Assembly: GCF_007483685.1 (NCBI RefSeq)
Contig: NZ_VMKN01000001.1
Coordinates: forward strand, 2,158,393 to 2,222,392
Reading direction: 5' to 3'
From: Litoribacter populi
GTDB taxonomy: Bacteria > Bacteroidota > Bacteroidia > Cytophagales > Cyclobacteriaceae
DNA length: 64,000 bases
Made by a program: the position numbers and the translations under genes. The first letter of the stretch is position 1. Each line of letters starts with the position of its first letter. The notes below the pieces were generated by a model. The model ran no database searches and had not been told where the DNA came from. It saw nothing but the letters and a program-made list of their open reading frames with translations. Positions 23,451 through 32,400 of this stretch are shown here, piece by piece.

Positions 23451-24542
23451 CTATTTAATCGACTCCAGCATTTTATGGAAGATTTCATTGTTTTCATAAA
23501 CACCCTGGAAATTTTCAGAGCCGGGGCCAAAGGCAAATACAGGAATCAAAGCTGCTGTGTGCCCACCTGTAGAAAATGTGCCTGTTACGCTTTTATAACC
23601 ATCCTTCCCGCTGGATAAGGCGTACCCTCCAGTCTCATGGTCAGCAGTCACTATTACTAAAGTATTCCCATCTTTTTCGGCAAAATCCAAAACGGCATTT
23701 ATGGTCTTATCAAAATCAAGCATTTCATCCACGATATAATCATGGTCATTGGCATGTCCACCCCAATCTATTTGGGATCCCTCAATCATGACAAAAAAGT
23801 TATCATTTGTTTTTTGCAGCTTATTGATGGTATAAAGGGAGGCTTCTGTCAAAAAATCTCCTCTGCCTTCAGATACTTTTTGCATGGCACTTTCGCCCAT
23901 CAAATGGGCTTCTTTGCCAGCTGGATTTTCAATCTCTAAGTCTTGATCACTTCTTGTTTTTACATGGTAACCTTTTGACTTGAGACTGTCCAAGTAATTG
24001 ATGCCATCTTTTCTGGTTTTAAAATATTTTTCACCTCCCCCGATTACGATATCTAGATCGGCCTCATAAAGCTGCTTGGCTATTTCCTCTTCCATTTTTC
24101 TATGGGCTACATGGGCGAAAAAGGCCGCAGGGGTGGCATGGGTTATAGAACTTGTGGCCACTAAACCTGTCTTCCAGCCTGCCTTGGACAGAATTTCCAC
24201 AATGGTTTCTACTGCAACGGTGTCATTATCTACACCAATTGCTGCATTGTAGGTTTTGATGCCGCTAGCAAAAGCGGTTGCACCTGCTGCAGAGTCAGTA
24301 ATCCTGCTGTCGGAAGATGCTGTTTTAATAAATCCAATATTTTTGAACCGATCAAAGCTGGCAGTCTTATCCTCAAAAGCATATAGAGAGGAAATCTGGG
24401 TAACACCCATTCCATCCCCGATTAATAATATGATGTTATTTGGATTTGTGGTTTCCTCCTCTGCTGAAAGATGACTCACTTCGGAGTCATTTTTACAGCC
24501 AATAGCTGCAACCAGCAAGGAGGCAAAAATTAACTTTCTCAT
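23451..24542 (-). CDS. Alkaline phosphatase (PhoA family), lipoprotein
   Basis: About 363 residues from the ATG at 24542, which begins a lipoprotein signal (MRKLIFASLLVAAIGCKN). The metal and active-site motifs of the alkaline phosphatase superfamily are present: NIILLIGDGMG, the nucleophile region ITDSAAGATAFASG, HATPAAFFAHV, MIEGSQIDWGGHANDHDY, VIVTADHETGG and TGGHTAALIPVFAFGPG. It would release phosphate from organic esters at the cell surface. A frame extension to a TTG at 24557 is less likely. Confidence 0.93.
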   Translation of the reverse strand: MRKLIFASLLVAAIGCKNDSEVSHLSAEEETTNPNNIILLIGDGMGVTQISSLYAFEDKTASFDRFKNIGFIKTASSDSRITDSAAGATAFASGIKTYNAAIGVDNDTVAVETIVEILSKAGWKTGLVATSSITHATPAAFFAHVAHRKMEEEIAKQLYEADLDIVIGGGEKYFKTRKDGINYLDSLKSKGYHVKTRSDQDLEIENPAGKEAHLMGESAMQKVSEGRGDFLTEASLYTINKLQKTNDNFFVMIEGSQIDWGGHANDHDYIVDEMLDFDKTINAVLDFAEKDGNTLVIVTADHETGGYALSSGKDGYKSVTGTFSTGGHTAALIPVFAFGPGSENFQGVYENNEIFHKMLESIK

Positions 24543-24775
24543 TTGACTTTTTTTCAAAGATAAGCTTTTAACGATAGAGAGTATAAATATTCATGTTAAA
24601 GGTAAGTTATGCCAAGTTAAATTTCTTTGACTTACTTTTTTTGGTTGTGTGTCGTGCATGATAGCCCCTGTCGATACTGGAATAAATCACTAATGATTTA
24701 AGAATAAATAATACTATTATTGTATTATAAACTTAATCCATTTAATTTGACCTAATGTTTTAGCTTAATGTTTTT

Positions 24776-25936
24776 ATGAAGAATAACCTTTTACTACTCG
24801 TTTCAACTTTAATTGTTATTGGCTGTAATAACCCTTCCGAACAAGGTGCTCAAAGCTCTTTGGATGGTGAATGGGCTTTGGTGGATTCAATTACTGTAAA
24901 TTACATTGGAAATATGACTCTTTCCGATATATCGCCTGATGGGAGACATCTGCTAGCGGCTGATTATAGAAAAAATTCTTATTTTATAATTAATGATTCC
25001 GGTGAGATATTGCATGAACTCCAGAAGGGGGGAGATACTCCGGACACGTATGGTCAATATTTATCCGAAATGGGGTTTTGGGATGACCAAACGGTATTTA
25101 TCATGGGTACCAAAGCCATCAAATGGTATGATCTGCAAGGCAATCAAGTGAAAAGTACTCCCATGAAAGGGGATTATCAAAAGTCGGTAACCATGAGATA
25201 CACAGGAGGGCAAGCCCAGAAAATTTCTCTAGGGGATGAGCAGTACCTCTTGCATCAGGGTAATATGCCTACTTCCAAAAGGACGGAAAAAAGATATATG
25301 GATGAAGTGAGAGGAGGTACCCTTATCAACGTCAATAATTTTGAAGTGACTGACCTTTTTCCATTAGAGGAAGACAGCCGTTTTCGGGATGGAAATCTTT
25401 ATGACAATGGGGACCTCTATTCCAGATTGGCTGTGGGTGAGAATAAAATTTATATTAGCTATGATGGGGATCCTACCCTATATGCTTACGAAAAACAGGA
25501 ACCTTATAATTTGGCTTTCAAAAAACCTTTGGATCTAAAGAATATACAACCCAATGAGGGAATGCCAATGGAGTATGCCGATGTGTCTGTCTATTTTGAT
25601 CCTGCAAAGGGTGGTTTGAGATTTTTGCAAACAGATAACAAGGCTGTTTATCTTCAATATTTTGAGGGGATTCCTAAAGAAAGAATGGCCGAACTTGAGC
25701 AGATGGATGACATGGACAAGTGGATTGTAGCTTATGAGGAGGAATTGCGTACAAGAGAAAACAGACTGAAACAGTTTGATGCGGAAGGAAATGAAAAAGT
25801 GGACTTACGACTGCATGATAAATTTGATGGACAGGCAGGATACCTAGCCCGACATGATCACCTTTATTTTAACAAGGTGAAAAATGAGGAGGAGGAAGAG
25901 GATTATATGGTGTTTTATAAGGTGAGGGTAAAATGA
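24776..25936 (+). CDS. Beta-propeller-like lipoprotein (DUF4221 type)
   Basis: A 386-residue protein with lipoprotein signal MKNNLLLLVSTLIVIGCNN (Cys 17). The body has repeated blade-like units: LSDISPDGRHLLAADYRKNSYFI, MGFWDDQTVFIMGTKAIKWYD, and VGENKIYISYDGDPTLYAYE. This matches my memory of DUF4221 / 6-bladed propeller lipoproteins common in Bacteroidota. No enzyme motif is visible. It is divergent from the phosphatase. Confidence 0.72.
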   Translation: MKNNLLLLVSTLIVIGCNNPSEQGAQSSLDGEWALVDSITVNYIGNMTLSDISPDGRHLLAADYRKNSYFIINDSGEILHELQKGGDTPDTYGQYLSEMGFWDDQTVFIMGTKAIKWYDLQGNQVKSTPMKGDYQKSVTMRYTGGQAQKISLGDEQYLLHQGNMPTSKRTEKRYMDEVRGGTLINVNNFEVTDLFPLEEDSRFRDGNLYDNGDLYSRLAVGENKIYISYDGDPTLYAYEKQEPYNLAFKKPLDLKNIQPNEGMPMEYADVSVYFDPAKGGLRFLQTDNKAVYLQYFEGIPKERMAELEQMDDMDKWIVAYEEELRTRENRLKQFDAEGNEKVDLRLHDKFDGQAGYLARHDHLYFNKVKNEEEEEDYMVFYKVRVK

Positions 25937-26008
25937 GGGAAGACCGAAGACCGAAGAATAGGCGGGACATTTAGTGTCAAAGAGCCTTTATAAAACCGGG
26001 GTTTTTAG

Positions 26009-26016
26009 TAAATTTG
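26009..26016 (+). promoter_or_regulatory. TAAATTTG -7 element upstream of the WYL regulator
   Basis: TAAATTTG matches TAnnTTTG and lies 25 bases before the start codon at 26041. No clear TTTG is found at the right distance upstream, so the promoter is only partly supported. Confidence 0.4.
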
Positions 26017-26040
26017 GTCTCATATATTTTTGAATGAAGT

Positions 26041-26943
26041 ATGGCCAAAGTAGAGCAACAAAAAATTCTTCGCGTATTTAAATTAATCAATCTTTTAAGG
26101 ACCAGAGTCGGTAAAAATGTTCACCGTTTAGCGGAAACATTAGAGACGGATACTCGGACCATATACCGATATTTCAAGCTTTTGGAGGAGGTAGGGTTTC
26201 GGATAGAAAAGGAGCATGGCAAATTTAAGATTGTGGATATGGTGGAGACATCATCCCAAAATCTTGTGGGCACCTTTACCGAGGAGGAGACAAAATTTCT
26301 CGCTCAGGCCATATCAAAAGCAGGTAAGAAGAGCCGTCTAAAGGATTCCCTGCTTGAAAAAGTTAATGCAAGGACTGAGTTTCAGCAAAGCATAGAAAGT
26401 CTGTTCAATGCCAAATTGGGCCTTTTTGTGGATGAGTTGGCCGATGCCTTGAAGAAAGGGCTGCAAGTGGAATTACAGGACTATTATTCACTTCATACCG
26501 ACTCGGTTAGGGACAGGGTGATTGAACCTGTGGCTTTCACCAAAGACTATGATTACATCCAAGCCTTTGATGTGGAAAGCAAGTCCATGAAGAAGTTTAA
26601 ACTCGAGCGGATCAGTGACCTTAAAGTAACCAATAAAAAGCAGGTGTATGGGAGTCTGCACGCGGAGGTCAATGAATCCATGTTCGGTTACTCCGGTCAG
26701 GCTAAATACAAGGTAAAGCTGAAGCTTTCGCATAAAGCCTATCAATTGTTAATCGAAGGGTTTCCCGAGTCGAAACCCTATACCACCATAAAAAATAGGA
26801 AGCATTATTATTTGGAGACTGAAGTAGCAGAACTCCCCGGAGTGGGCAGGTTTATTTTGGGTCTTCCTGGGGAAATTCATGTGGAAGAGGGGAAGGAGCT
26901 TTTAGAATACCTGAAAGAGCAGAAGGAAAAGTTTACTTTCTAG
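26041..26943 (+). CDS. HTH/WYL-type transcriptional regulator
   Basis: A 300-residue protein with an N-terminal winged helix-turn-helix (IDs: LRVFKLINLLRTRVGKNVHR and DTRTIYRYFKLLEEVGFRI, about 8-55). A middle helical part and a WYL-like ligand domain follow (DRVIEPVAFTKDYDYIQAFD, KKFKLERISDLKVTNK, about 155-205), with a C-terminal WCX-like extension. WYL regulators often respond to nucleic acids or nucleotides and control DNA repair or defence genes. No such target is adjacent: it sits alone before a hairpin cluster. Confidence 0.82.
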   Translation: MAKVEQQKILRVFKLINLLRTRVGKNVHRLAETLETDTRTIYRYFKLLEEVGFRIEKEHGKFKIVDMVETSSQNLVGTFTEEETKFLAQAISKAGKKSRLKDSLLEKVNARTEFQQSIESLFNAKLGLFVDELADALKKGLQVELQDYYSLHTDSVRDRVIEPVAFTKDYDYIQAFDVESKSMKKFKLERISDLKVTNKKQVYGSLHAEVNESMFGYSGQAKYKVKLKLSHKAYQLLIEGFPESKPYTTIKNRKHYYLETEVAELPGVGRFILGLPGEIHVEEGKELLEYLKEQKEKFTF

Positions 26944-26981
26944 TAAATGATTATCTGCAAGCAAGTTTACTAGTCGATATT

Positions 26982-27212
26982 CAACTCCTCCGGAGTTGTG
27001 GAGATTGAATGTAAGTATCCACGGGTTTCACCCGTGGATACTTACATTCAAGTCTTCCAGACTTGGGTAGGTAAGGTCTTAGTTCTCTCAACTCAAACAA
27101 CCCCAGGTGGAACCTGGGGGACGGTAAAGGTGAGAATACAGGCAACCCCGGAGGTGGTTGAACCTTGTGTGCAAAGGCCACCCATAATGACGTGTTGGGT
27201 ATTATCCCAACA
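26982..27212. repeat. Cluster of six palindromes with mostly TCC/TTC/GGA loops
   Basis: In order: CAACTCC-TCC-GGAGTTG (26982-26998); a perfect 22-bp stem with a TTC loop (27005-27051, core ATCCACGGGT-TTC-ACCCGTGGAT); AAGTCT-TCC-AGACTT (27050-27064); CCCCAGGT-GGA-ACCTGGGG (27101-27119); CAACCCC-GGA-GGTGGTTG with one bulge (27143-27160); and TGTTGGG/CCCAACA with a 6-base loop (27193-27212). Arms differ but five of the six have a three-base loop TCC, TTC or GGA. No gene is seen in the 329-base gap. It resembles a REP/BIME cluster. Confidence 0.85.
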
Positions 27213-27272
27213 TATATTTTTCTTTAAAAGTCATTCTAGATTTATGGCCTTCAGTCATCGGACTTCCGGCTC

Positions 27273-28124
27273 CTAGACAATTTCAAACTTAAACTTTTGG
27301 CCAGGTCTCATTTGTACGGCCAGATTCAGTTGGCCTTCTTCCAAAAACAAGATTCTGGGGTAGCCGCCGGTTACTTGGGCCTCCCGTAAAAGCAAAATCA
27401 TCTTTCCACTCGGGGTAAGCTGAACCATCCCGGGAAAAATGGGAGAGGTGAGGATTTCAAACCTGTTTTCTGGAAGAAATTCCTGAACTGGAGCAGCCAT
27501 GCGGTTTCTTTCGGAGGTAAAGCTAAAGCTGTCCTTCTTTATTTTATGAACAATATCCTCCGGCAAAAGATTGAATTCTGGACCTTTAAAGGCCTTTAAC
27601 ACATTTACCTTTTCCCATGGAAATTCCGGTTTCACCTTGGCGGAGGATTGTGAAAATTCAAGATTTTGTTTGCTATATGGGATTTTGTAGCCTTTAGGCA
27701 AACTTGAGATTCGGGTAATGCCTGGAGATAAACTTTGACTTCCCAGTATATTTTCGGATTCAAAACCCCCATAAATACCTAGGTAACCCCATGATCCTGA
27801 TTCCAGGTTATTTATTTTTAAAACGTCTTCGGGCTTTAGGTTAAGAATGCTGTTGTTGGCTAATTCCAGACTTTTTCCATTGAGGGATATGTTTGCTTTT
27901 GCACCTGTTAGGGTTATCGACGCAGGTGCGTGGAATTTTAGCGTTGGGCCCGGCGATGTGAATTCCAAACAGCTAGTGTTAGGGTCGTTTTGAAGAATAT
28001 GATTGGCCAGATGGAAGGATTGGAGGTCCATGGCCCCAGAAAAAGGAAGGGCAAAGCTACCTTGGTTGATTCTCCCCTCATCCTGAAGGCTACAAAAAAG
28101 TCCGGGATCAATAACTTCAAGCAT
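27273..28124 (-). CDS. pxpC: 5-oxoprolinase subunit C (biotin-dependent carboxyltransferase-like)
   Basis: A 283-residue protein of the KipA/PxpC family. It starts MLEVIDPGLFCSLQDEGRIN (typical pattern of a Gly-rich N-terminus after 'QD.GR'), then FALPFSGAMDLQSFHLANHI, LEFTSPGPTLKF, and the C-terminal VQLTPSGKMILLLREAQVTGGYPR. With PxpA and PxpB it opens 5-oxoproline (pyroglutamate) to glutamate using ATP. It overlaps pxpB by 8 bases and is the last gene of the operon. Confidence 0.92.
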   Translation of the reverse strand: MLEVIDPGLFCSLQDEGRINQGSFALPFSGAMDLQSFHLANHILQNDPNTSCLEFTSPGPTLKFHAPASITLTGAKANISLNGKSLELANNSILNLKPEDVLKINNLESGSWGYLGIYGGFESENILGSQSLSPGITRISSLPKGYKIPYSKQNLEFSQSSAKVKPEFPWEKVNVLKAFKGPEFNLLPEDIVHKIKKDSFSFTSERNRMAAPVQEFLPENRFEILTSPIFPGMVQLTPSGKMILLLREAQVTGGYPRILFLEEGQLNLAVQMRPGQKFKFEIV

Positions 28125-28806
28125 GCTCTACTTTTTCAGGTTTTTTACTTAGGTAATCTGAGAATTCTTCTTCAGAAATCTGGAAAAACTCCACCATGTC
28201 GCCTTCGATTCCCCAAACTGGTGGAGATTGACTGGTATCGAACATTCGGATAGGAGTTCGGCCGATCACATGCCACCCGCCGGGGCTGTTGGAGGGATAT
28301 ATTCCCGTTTGGTTGCCTCCAATAGCTACACTGCCTGCCGGGATTTCTCTGTCTGGAGTGGATTTTCTTGCTGTTGCCAGCTTTTCATTTAAGCCTCCCA
28401 GATATATAAATCCAGGTAAAAATCCATAAAAATGAATATGATAGCGCTGTGAGGCGTGTAGCTTTATGAGTTTGGCTTTGGATATGTTTTTCTGCTTGGC
28501 AAGATTGTTCAAGTCTTTTCCGTCATAACAGACAGGAATTCTCCAAAGAGTACTTCCAATTTTCTTGCCCTCAGAGAATTTGGCCAATATTTCTTTAGAG
28601 ATCTGAGAAATTTTCTCTGATGGCATAGGCTCAGAAAAGTATAGCCCAAGCATGTGGTAACCGGAGATGGCTCTCAGCAATTTTTCATGGAATTGCTGAA
28701 TGAGCTGTTTTTTCAAATAAGCTTTTCGCATTAAAATATTCACTGAAATTTCTTTCGGCCATTGTATTTCTACAATGTTTGGCGCTATTTGAAATACTTG
28801 GATCAT
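28117..28806 (-). CDS. pxpB: 5-oxoprolinase subunit B (KipI-like)
   Basis: A 229-residue protein with the PxpB/KipI pattern: VCYDGKDLNNLAKQKNISKA, LHASQRYHIHFYGFLPGFIYLGGL, ATARKSTPDREIPAGSVAIGG and SPGGWHVIGRTP. It works with PxpC as the ATP-using half of 5-oxoprolinase. Its ATG overlaps the pxpA stop in an ATGA, so translation is coupled. Confidence 0.93.
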   Translation of the reverse strand: MIQVFQIAPNIVEIQWPKEISVNILMRKAYLKKQLIQQFHEKLLRAISGYHMLGLYFSEPMPSEKISQISKEILAKFSEGKKIGSTLWRIPVCYDGKDLNNLAKQKNISKAKLIKLHASQRYHIHFYGFLPGFIYLGGLNEKLATARKSTPDREIPAGSVAIGGNQTGIYPSNSPGGWHVIGRTPIRMFDTSQSPPVWGIEGDMVEFFQISEEEFSDYLSKKPEKVEHA

Positions 28807-29519
28807 TTGAATTCAGGGAAATTTAACCGGAGAAGCTTTGCTATTTCCAATGCATTTGGGTTGTCCCCATGTATACAGAGGGTTTGAACTTCAGTTGGAA
28901 CAGCTTTTCCACTAATGGTTATGATGTTTTTGTCCCTAATCATAGCAGATACATGGGGTGATATTTTAGTGGTATCAGTCAAAACAGCATATGGCAATTG
29001 TCGACCTACCAATTCTAAGTCATCGGTGTAGTTTCTGTCTGCGAAACCCTCATTCCAGGTTTTCAAGCCATGTGTATTTGCCGCCTTTTCCAGTTCACTG
29101 TCCTTTAAGGTATAAATAATTGCCTCTGGAAAAACCTCCCGAACAGCATTTACCACGCATTGGGCAGTTTCTTTATCCTTAGCAGCATGGTTGTATAATG
29201 CCCCATGGGGTTTGACATGATGGAGCTTGGCTTTTTCTTGTTGCAACAGGCTCTTAAAATAATCCAATTGGGAAATCAAGGAGCTTTGTAATTCTGATTT
29301 GGAGATAGTCAGAACTTTTCGCCCATAGTTTTCTCTATCCGGGTAGGAGGGGTGGGCACCTATTTTCACTCTATGCTGAGCTGCTGCTTGAATAGCCGCA
29401 GTTATGTCTGGTTCAGAGCCGGCATGGCCTCCGCAGCTTATGTTGCAACTTGTGAGGTAAGGCATCAGCTTTTCATCCTCAAGGCCCCCTTCACCCAAAT
29501 CACAATTTAAATCTACCAT
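28803..29519 (-). CDS. pxpA: 5-oxoprolinase subunit A (LamB/YcsF family)
   Basis: A 238-residue protein beginning VDLNCDLGEG and containing SCNISCGGHAGSEPDITAAI, HRVKIGAHPSYPDRENYGR, VKPHGALYNHAAKD and LCIHGDNPNALEIAK. These are the signature stretches of the LamB/YcsF family (PxpA). It overlaps the transporter gene upstream by 7 bases. Confidence 0.95.
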   Translation of the reverse strand: MVDLNCDLGEGGLEDEKLMPYLTSCNISCGGHAGSEPDITAAIQAAAQHRVKIGAHPSYPDRENYGRKVLTISKSELQSSLISQLDYFKSLLQQEKAKLHHVKPHGALYNHAAKDKETAQCVVNAVREVFPEAIIYTLKDSELEKAANTHGLKTWNEGFADRNYTDDLELVGRQLPYAVLTDTTKISPHVSAMIRDKNIITISGKAVPTEVQTLCIHGDNPNALEIAKLLRLNFPEFK

Positions 29520-30736
29520 ATACCTATTACTTTTAACAAACTACCTGCCCCAAGTATTAAAGTTAGCAACCAGCAGGCAATCCCCCAAAGGTTTTGCCAT
29601 GGAGAATTCACCAGGTTTTTGAGCAGTTTTTTCTGATTGATGACCACCAAAATATAAGCCGCAATTAATGGAAGAAGGATGCCATTGGTAAGCTGAGCAA
29701 ATGTGATCAGCTGAACGGGCCGTATGCCTAAGGAGGCAAATATCAACCCTAACAGCACGATGAAACCCATCGATAGCCTCATGGGCTTGGTTCGGATGTC
29801 CTGTGATAGGCCAAAACACCCTGTCAAAACCAATGCCCCGGCCAGTGGAGCGGTCATCGCTGAAGTAATGCCTGCAGCGAGTAGACCTAGGGCAATCAGA
29901 TACTTTGCCAGAACACCAAAGGTGGGTTCCAATCCCAAGGCTAGGTCTGCGGCACTTTCAACCCCTATAGCCGAACCACCCGCCGCGGTGACTACGATGG
30001 CAGCAGAAACCAAGCCGCCCAACCCTACACTAAGCATGGTGTCAAGTCTAACCCATTTCAAATCAGCTCTTGTTTTCCATTTTTGGGCTACAAGAGCACT
30101 GTGGAGAAACAAGTTGTATGGCACTACGGTGGTTCCCAGTAGTGCTACAATAGTGATAATATTTGTGGGGTGTACGGTAGGTGTCAATCCCCGAAAAAGC
30201 TCAGCCAAACTTGGCCTTGTCATGATCGCTGCAGTAAGAAAAGTTATACTCATCAGGATAACAAGCGCTATGAGGAACTTTTGAATAGATTCATAGCTGC
30301 CTAGCAAAAGTAAAAGCAAGGCTACAACACCAATGAACAGGCTATATAGATTAAGGGAGAAATCACCAAAATCTAGGGTGGGAAGGTCTAAAAGCAGTGC
30401 AGCCCCTAAGGCTCCGCCGCCAATGTTGCCGGCCTCATAAGCGGCATTTCCTAGAAAAATGGCCATGATGACGAGTCCTATGGCCAGGAACCGTGCAATT
30501 TTATTCTGTATGGTTTGATTCAGTAGATTGGCGAGGCCTGACTGGGTGGCTAAACCAATTCGAGATGACATTTCCTGAAAGACGATAGTGACCAAAATAG
30601 ACAGCAATATAGCCCATAAAAGGTCGTAACCGAAATTCACTCCGGCTATGGTGCAAACGGTGACGGTGCCAGGTCCAATGAAAGCTGCTGCAATCAAGGG
30701 GCCTGGACCGATATATTTTTTGAGGTTAAGTTTCAT
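29513..30736 (-). CDS. Nramp-family transporter of the 5-oxoproline operon (YcsG-like)
   Basis: A 407-residue protein with about 11 membrane segments. The Nramp hallmark near the N-terminus is GPGPLIAAAFIGPGTVTVCT. The usual metal-site DPGN of true metal carriers is replaced here by GPGT, and the second hallmark reads GTTVVPYNLFLHSALV. Members next to pxpABC (B. subtilis ycsG) probably carry an organic or other substrate and not a metal; this is inference from gene order. It is the first gene of the operon and overlaps pxpA by 7 bases. Confidence 0.88.
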   Translation of the reverse strand: MKLNLKKYIGPGPLIAAAFIGPGTVTVCTIAGVNFGYDLLWAILLSILVTIVFQEMSSRIGLATQSGLANLLNQTIQNKIARFLAIGLVIMAIFLGNAAYEAGNIGGGALGAALLLDLPTLDFGDFSLNLYSLFIGVVALLLLLLGSYESIQKFLIALVILMSITFLTAAIMTRPSLAELFRGLTPTVHPTNIITIVALLGTTVVPYNLFLHSALVAQKWKTRADLKWVRLDTMLSVGLGGLVSAAIVVTAAGGSAIGVESAADLALGLEPTFGVLAKYLIALGLLAAGITSAMTAPLAGALVLTGCFGLSQDIRTKPMRLSMGFIVLLGLIFASLGIRPVQLITFAQLTNGILLPLIAAYILVVINQKKLLKNLVNSPWQNLWGIACWLLTLILGAGSLLKVIGIW

Positions 30737-30767
30737 GTTGATGGGTACAATATACCCATCGCATTTA

Positions 30768-31445
30768 TTATTTACCTAATAAATATAAATTAGAAGTCAA
30801 TCCCAGTTGCAGATAGCCTTTAGTTTTTCCGGAGAAGTTCTGGGCCATATAGCCGGCTTGAAGGTTAGTTCCGGTGGTAAATTGATAACCTAATGCTGTA
30901 TAGAAGCGATTCCGGTCGTATGGGCTGGATTCAAATTGGTGCAAGAAAATTTCATTGTAAATTGCGCCAAAGAAGGTTTTGGGCTGCATTAGGCGGTTGT
31001 TGAAAGGAATGGTTGCCATCAAGCGGTAGCGGACACGGTCCCTATAGCGGTCCCCTACAAAGCGCTGCTCCAATCTGCCGCGGTGCTCAAATGCCACACG
31101 TCCTATAGAGTGAAAGTGCATCACCTGCTGCCAGATGCGGTGCTCCACAATTTTATCGGCGACCACGTCATCAGGTGGATAACTTTCAATATAGCCATAA
31201 CCGGCAGTTAACCAAGTTTTTTGATTCAAATGGTAATTCAAGCCACCCCGAATCAGGAGTTGTTCCTCTTTGGCCGAAACATCATAAAACCGATCCTGGA
31301 TTTCAGTATGCAAACTCCATTTTTCATGAAACCTAGTCCTGTTAAAAAACATCAACCACCCCCCAACTTCATTATTGACCAGACTTTGGCTGAATACTTC
31401 CATGGAAAATAAGAGTAAGCAGGAGAGGAGGGTGATTCGTTTCAT
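30768..31445 (-). CDS. DUF2490-family outer-membrane protein
   Basis: A 225-residue protein with a signal peptide (MKRITLLSCLLLFSMEVFSQ). The body matches DUF2490: GGWLMFFNRTRFHEKWSLHTEIQDR, HLNQKTWLTAGYGYIESYPP, EHRIWQQVMHFHSIGRVAFEHR with LEQRFVG, and VRYRLMATIPFN. These are predicted barrels of unknown cargo. It is 31 bases from the start of the Nramp gene on the same strand, so it may lead the 5-oxoproline transcript. Confidence 0.85.
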   Translation of the reverse strand: MKRITLLSCLLLFSMEVFSQSLVNNEVGGWLMFFNRTRFHEKWSLHTEIQDRFYDVSAKEEQLLIRGGLNYHLNQKTWLTAGYGYIESYPPDDVVADKIVEHRIWQQVMHFHSIGRVAFEHRGRLEQRFVGDRYRDRVRYRLMATIPFNNRLMQPKTFFGAIYNEIFLHQFESSPYDRNRFYTALGYQFTTGTNLQAGYMAQNFSGKTKGYLQLGLTSNLYLLGK

Positions 31446-31585
31446 AATTTTTAACGGTCCTTGAAAGGCTAATTTTACTGAAATTTACTACCTTAATAAC
31501 TATTATCAAGTGACAAATCGTACATTCAGGCCCAAAATGATTATGAACGGTACGAGATGCATCACTTCAATTAGCGTAGCAAAAC

Positions 31586-32302
31586 ATGATAAAAATAAGT
31601 TTTAAGTGCGAGGATTTAATTAAAAGGAAACCACTACCTTTTGTACCAATATTTATAATGCTTTTCTTTTCATTTGTGCAGACTTCTTTGGCTCAGGAAG
31701 TGGAAATTGAGGTTGATGCTGAAGATAGGGAGAAGGCCATTCGCCTGACTGACCAAGGGATAAGCCAGATGGAAAGGGGGAATTATCCCGCTGCTATCCG
31801 CGATATTGAGGATGCCATTGCTATTGATTCCACATTCCATCCTGCTTATATCAATTTGTATTCAGCGTATTCTAACACCCAAGGTGACAAATCTAAACTT
31901 ATCCGGTTATTAGAAAAGGGCAGCCGGATATTTAGGGAAGATGATGAGCTTACTTATTATTTGGGTTATGTATATTATGAAAATAATAACCTGGAAAAGG
32001 CAATTGCGCTCTTCAGTGAGGCCATCCGCTACAGTAAGATTAACGGTGAGGATTTTCCTTTGGTGTATGCCTATCATTTCAACAGGGGCAATGCTCATTT
32101 AAAACTCAAACGATATCAAAAATCCGTTGACGATTTCAGCTACGCCTTGAAGCTGAACCCAGGACATCCAGATATATTGGTAAACAGGGGGATAAGCTAT
32201 TATAGGTTAGGAAAAAAAAATCAGGCATGTCAGGATTGGAGAAAATCTGTAAAAGAAGGGAGTGACGCAGCCACGAAATATATCAACCAATTCTGCAAGT
32301 GA
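31586..32302 (+). CDS. Exported tetratricopeptide-repeat protein
   Basis: A 238-residue protein with an N-terminal hydrophobic segment (PFVPIFIMLFFSFVQTSLAQ, about 18-37) that looks like a signal peptide behind a longer basic start. TPR units follow: QGISQMERGNYPAAIRDIEDAI, AYINLYSAYSNTQGDKSKLI, NRGNAHLKLKRYQKSVDDFS, and NRGISYYRLGKKNQACQDWR with a C-terminal Cys. It is likely a periplasmic scaffold. It precedes trkA but is separated by its own promoter. Confidence 0.8.
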   Translation: MIKISFKCEDLIKRKPLPFVPIFIMLFFSFVQTSLAQEVEIEVDAEDREKAIRLTDQGISQMERGNYPAAIRDIEDAIAIDSTFHPAYINLYSAYSNTQGDKSKLIRLLEKGSRIFREDDELTYYLGYVYYENNNLEKAIALFSEAIRYSKINGEDFPLVYAYHFNRGNAHLKLKRYQKSVDDFSYALKLNPGHPDILVNRGISYYRLGKKNQACQDWRKSVKEGSDAATKYINQFCK

Positions 32303-32333
32303 TAATATAGATGATTTCTGAATTAAAGTTTAA

Positions 32334-32367
32334 TTGTGAAGTTTTCAGAATAATGTACGTAAATTTG
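32334..32367 (+). promoter_or_regulatory. Bacteroidota-type promoter of trkA
   Basis: TTG (32334-32336) is 23 bases before TAAATTTG (32360-32367), a full TAnnTTTG match. The start codon of trkA is 34 bases further on. Confidence 0.5.
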
Positions 32368-32400
32368 CCACCTGCCTAAAAAAACGTAACGTTTCAGGAT

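Noticed and set aside
23354-23536. N-terminal extension of the small membrane-protein gene
   Set aside because: It overlaps the alkaline phosphatase gene out of frame and crosses a repeat; the hydrophobic protein starts naturally at 23353.
26982-27212. A CRISPR array
   Set aside because: The palindromes differ in sequence and spacing and there are no equal direct repeats or cas genes.
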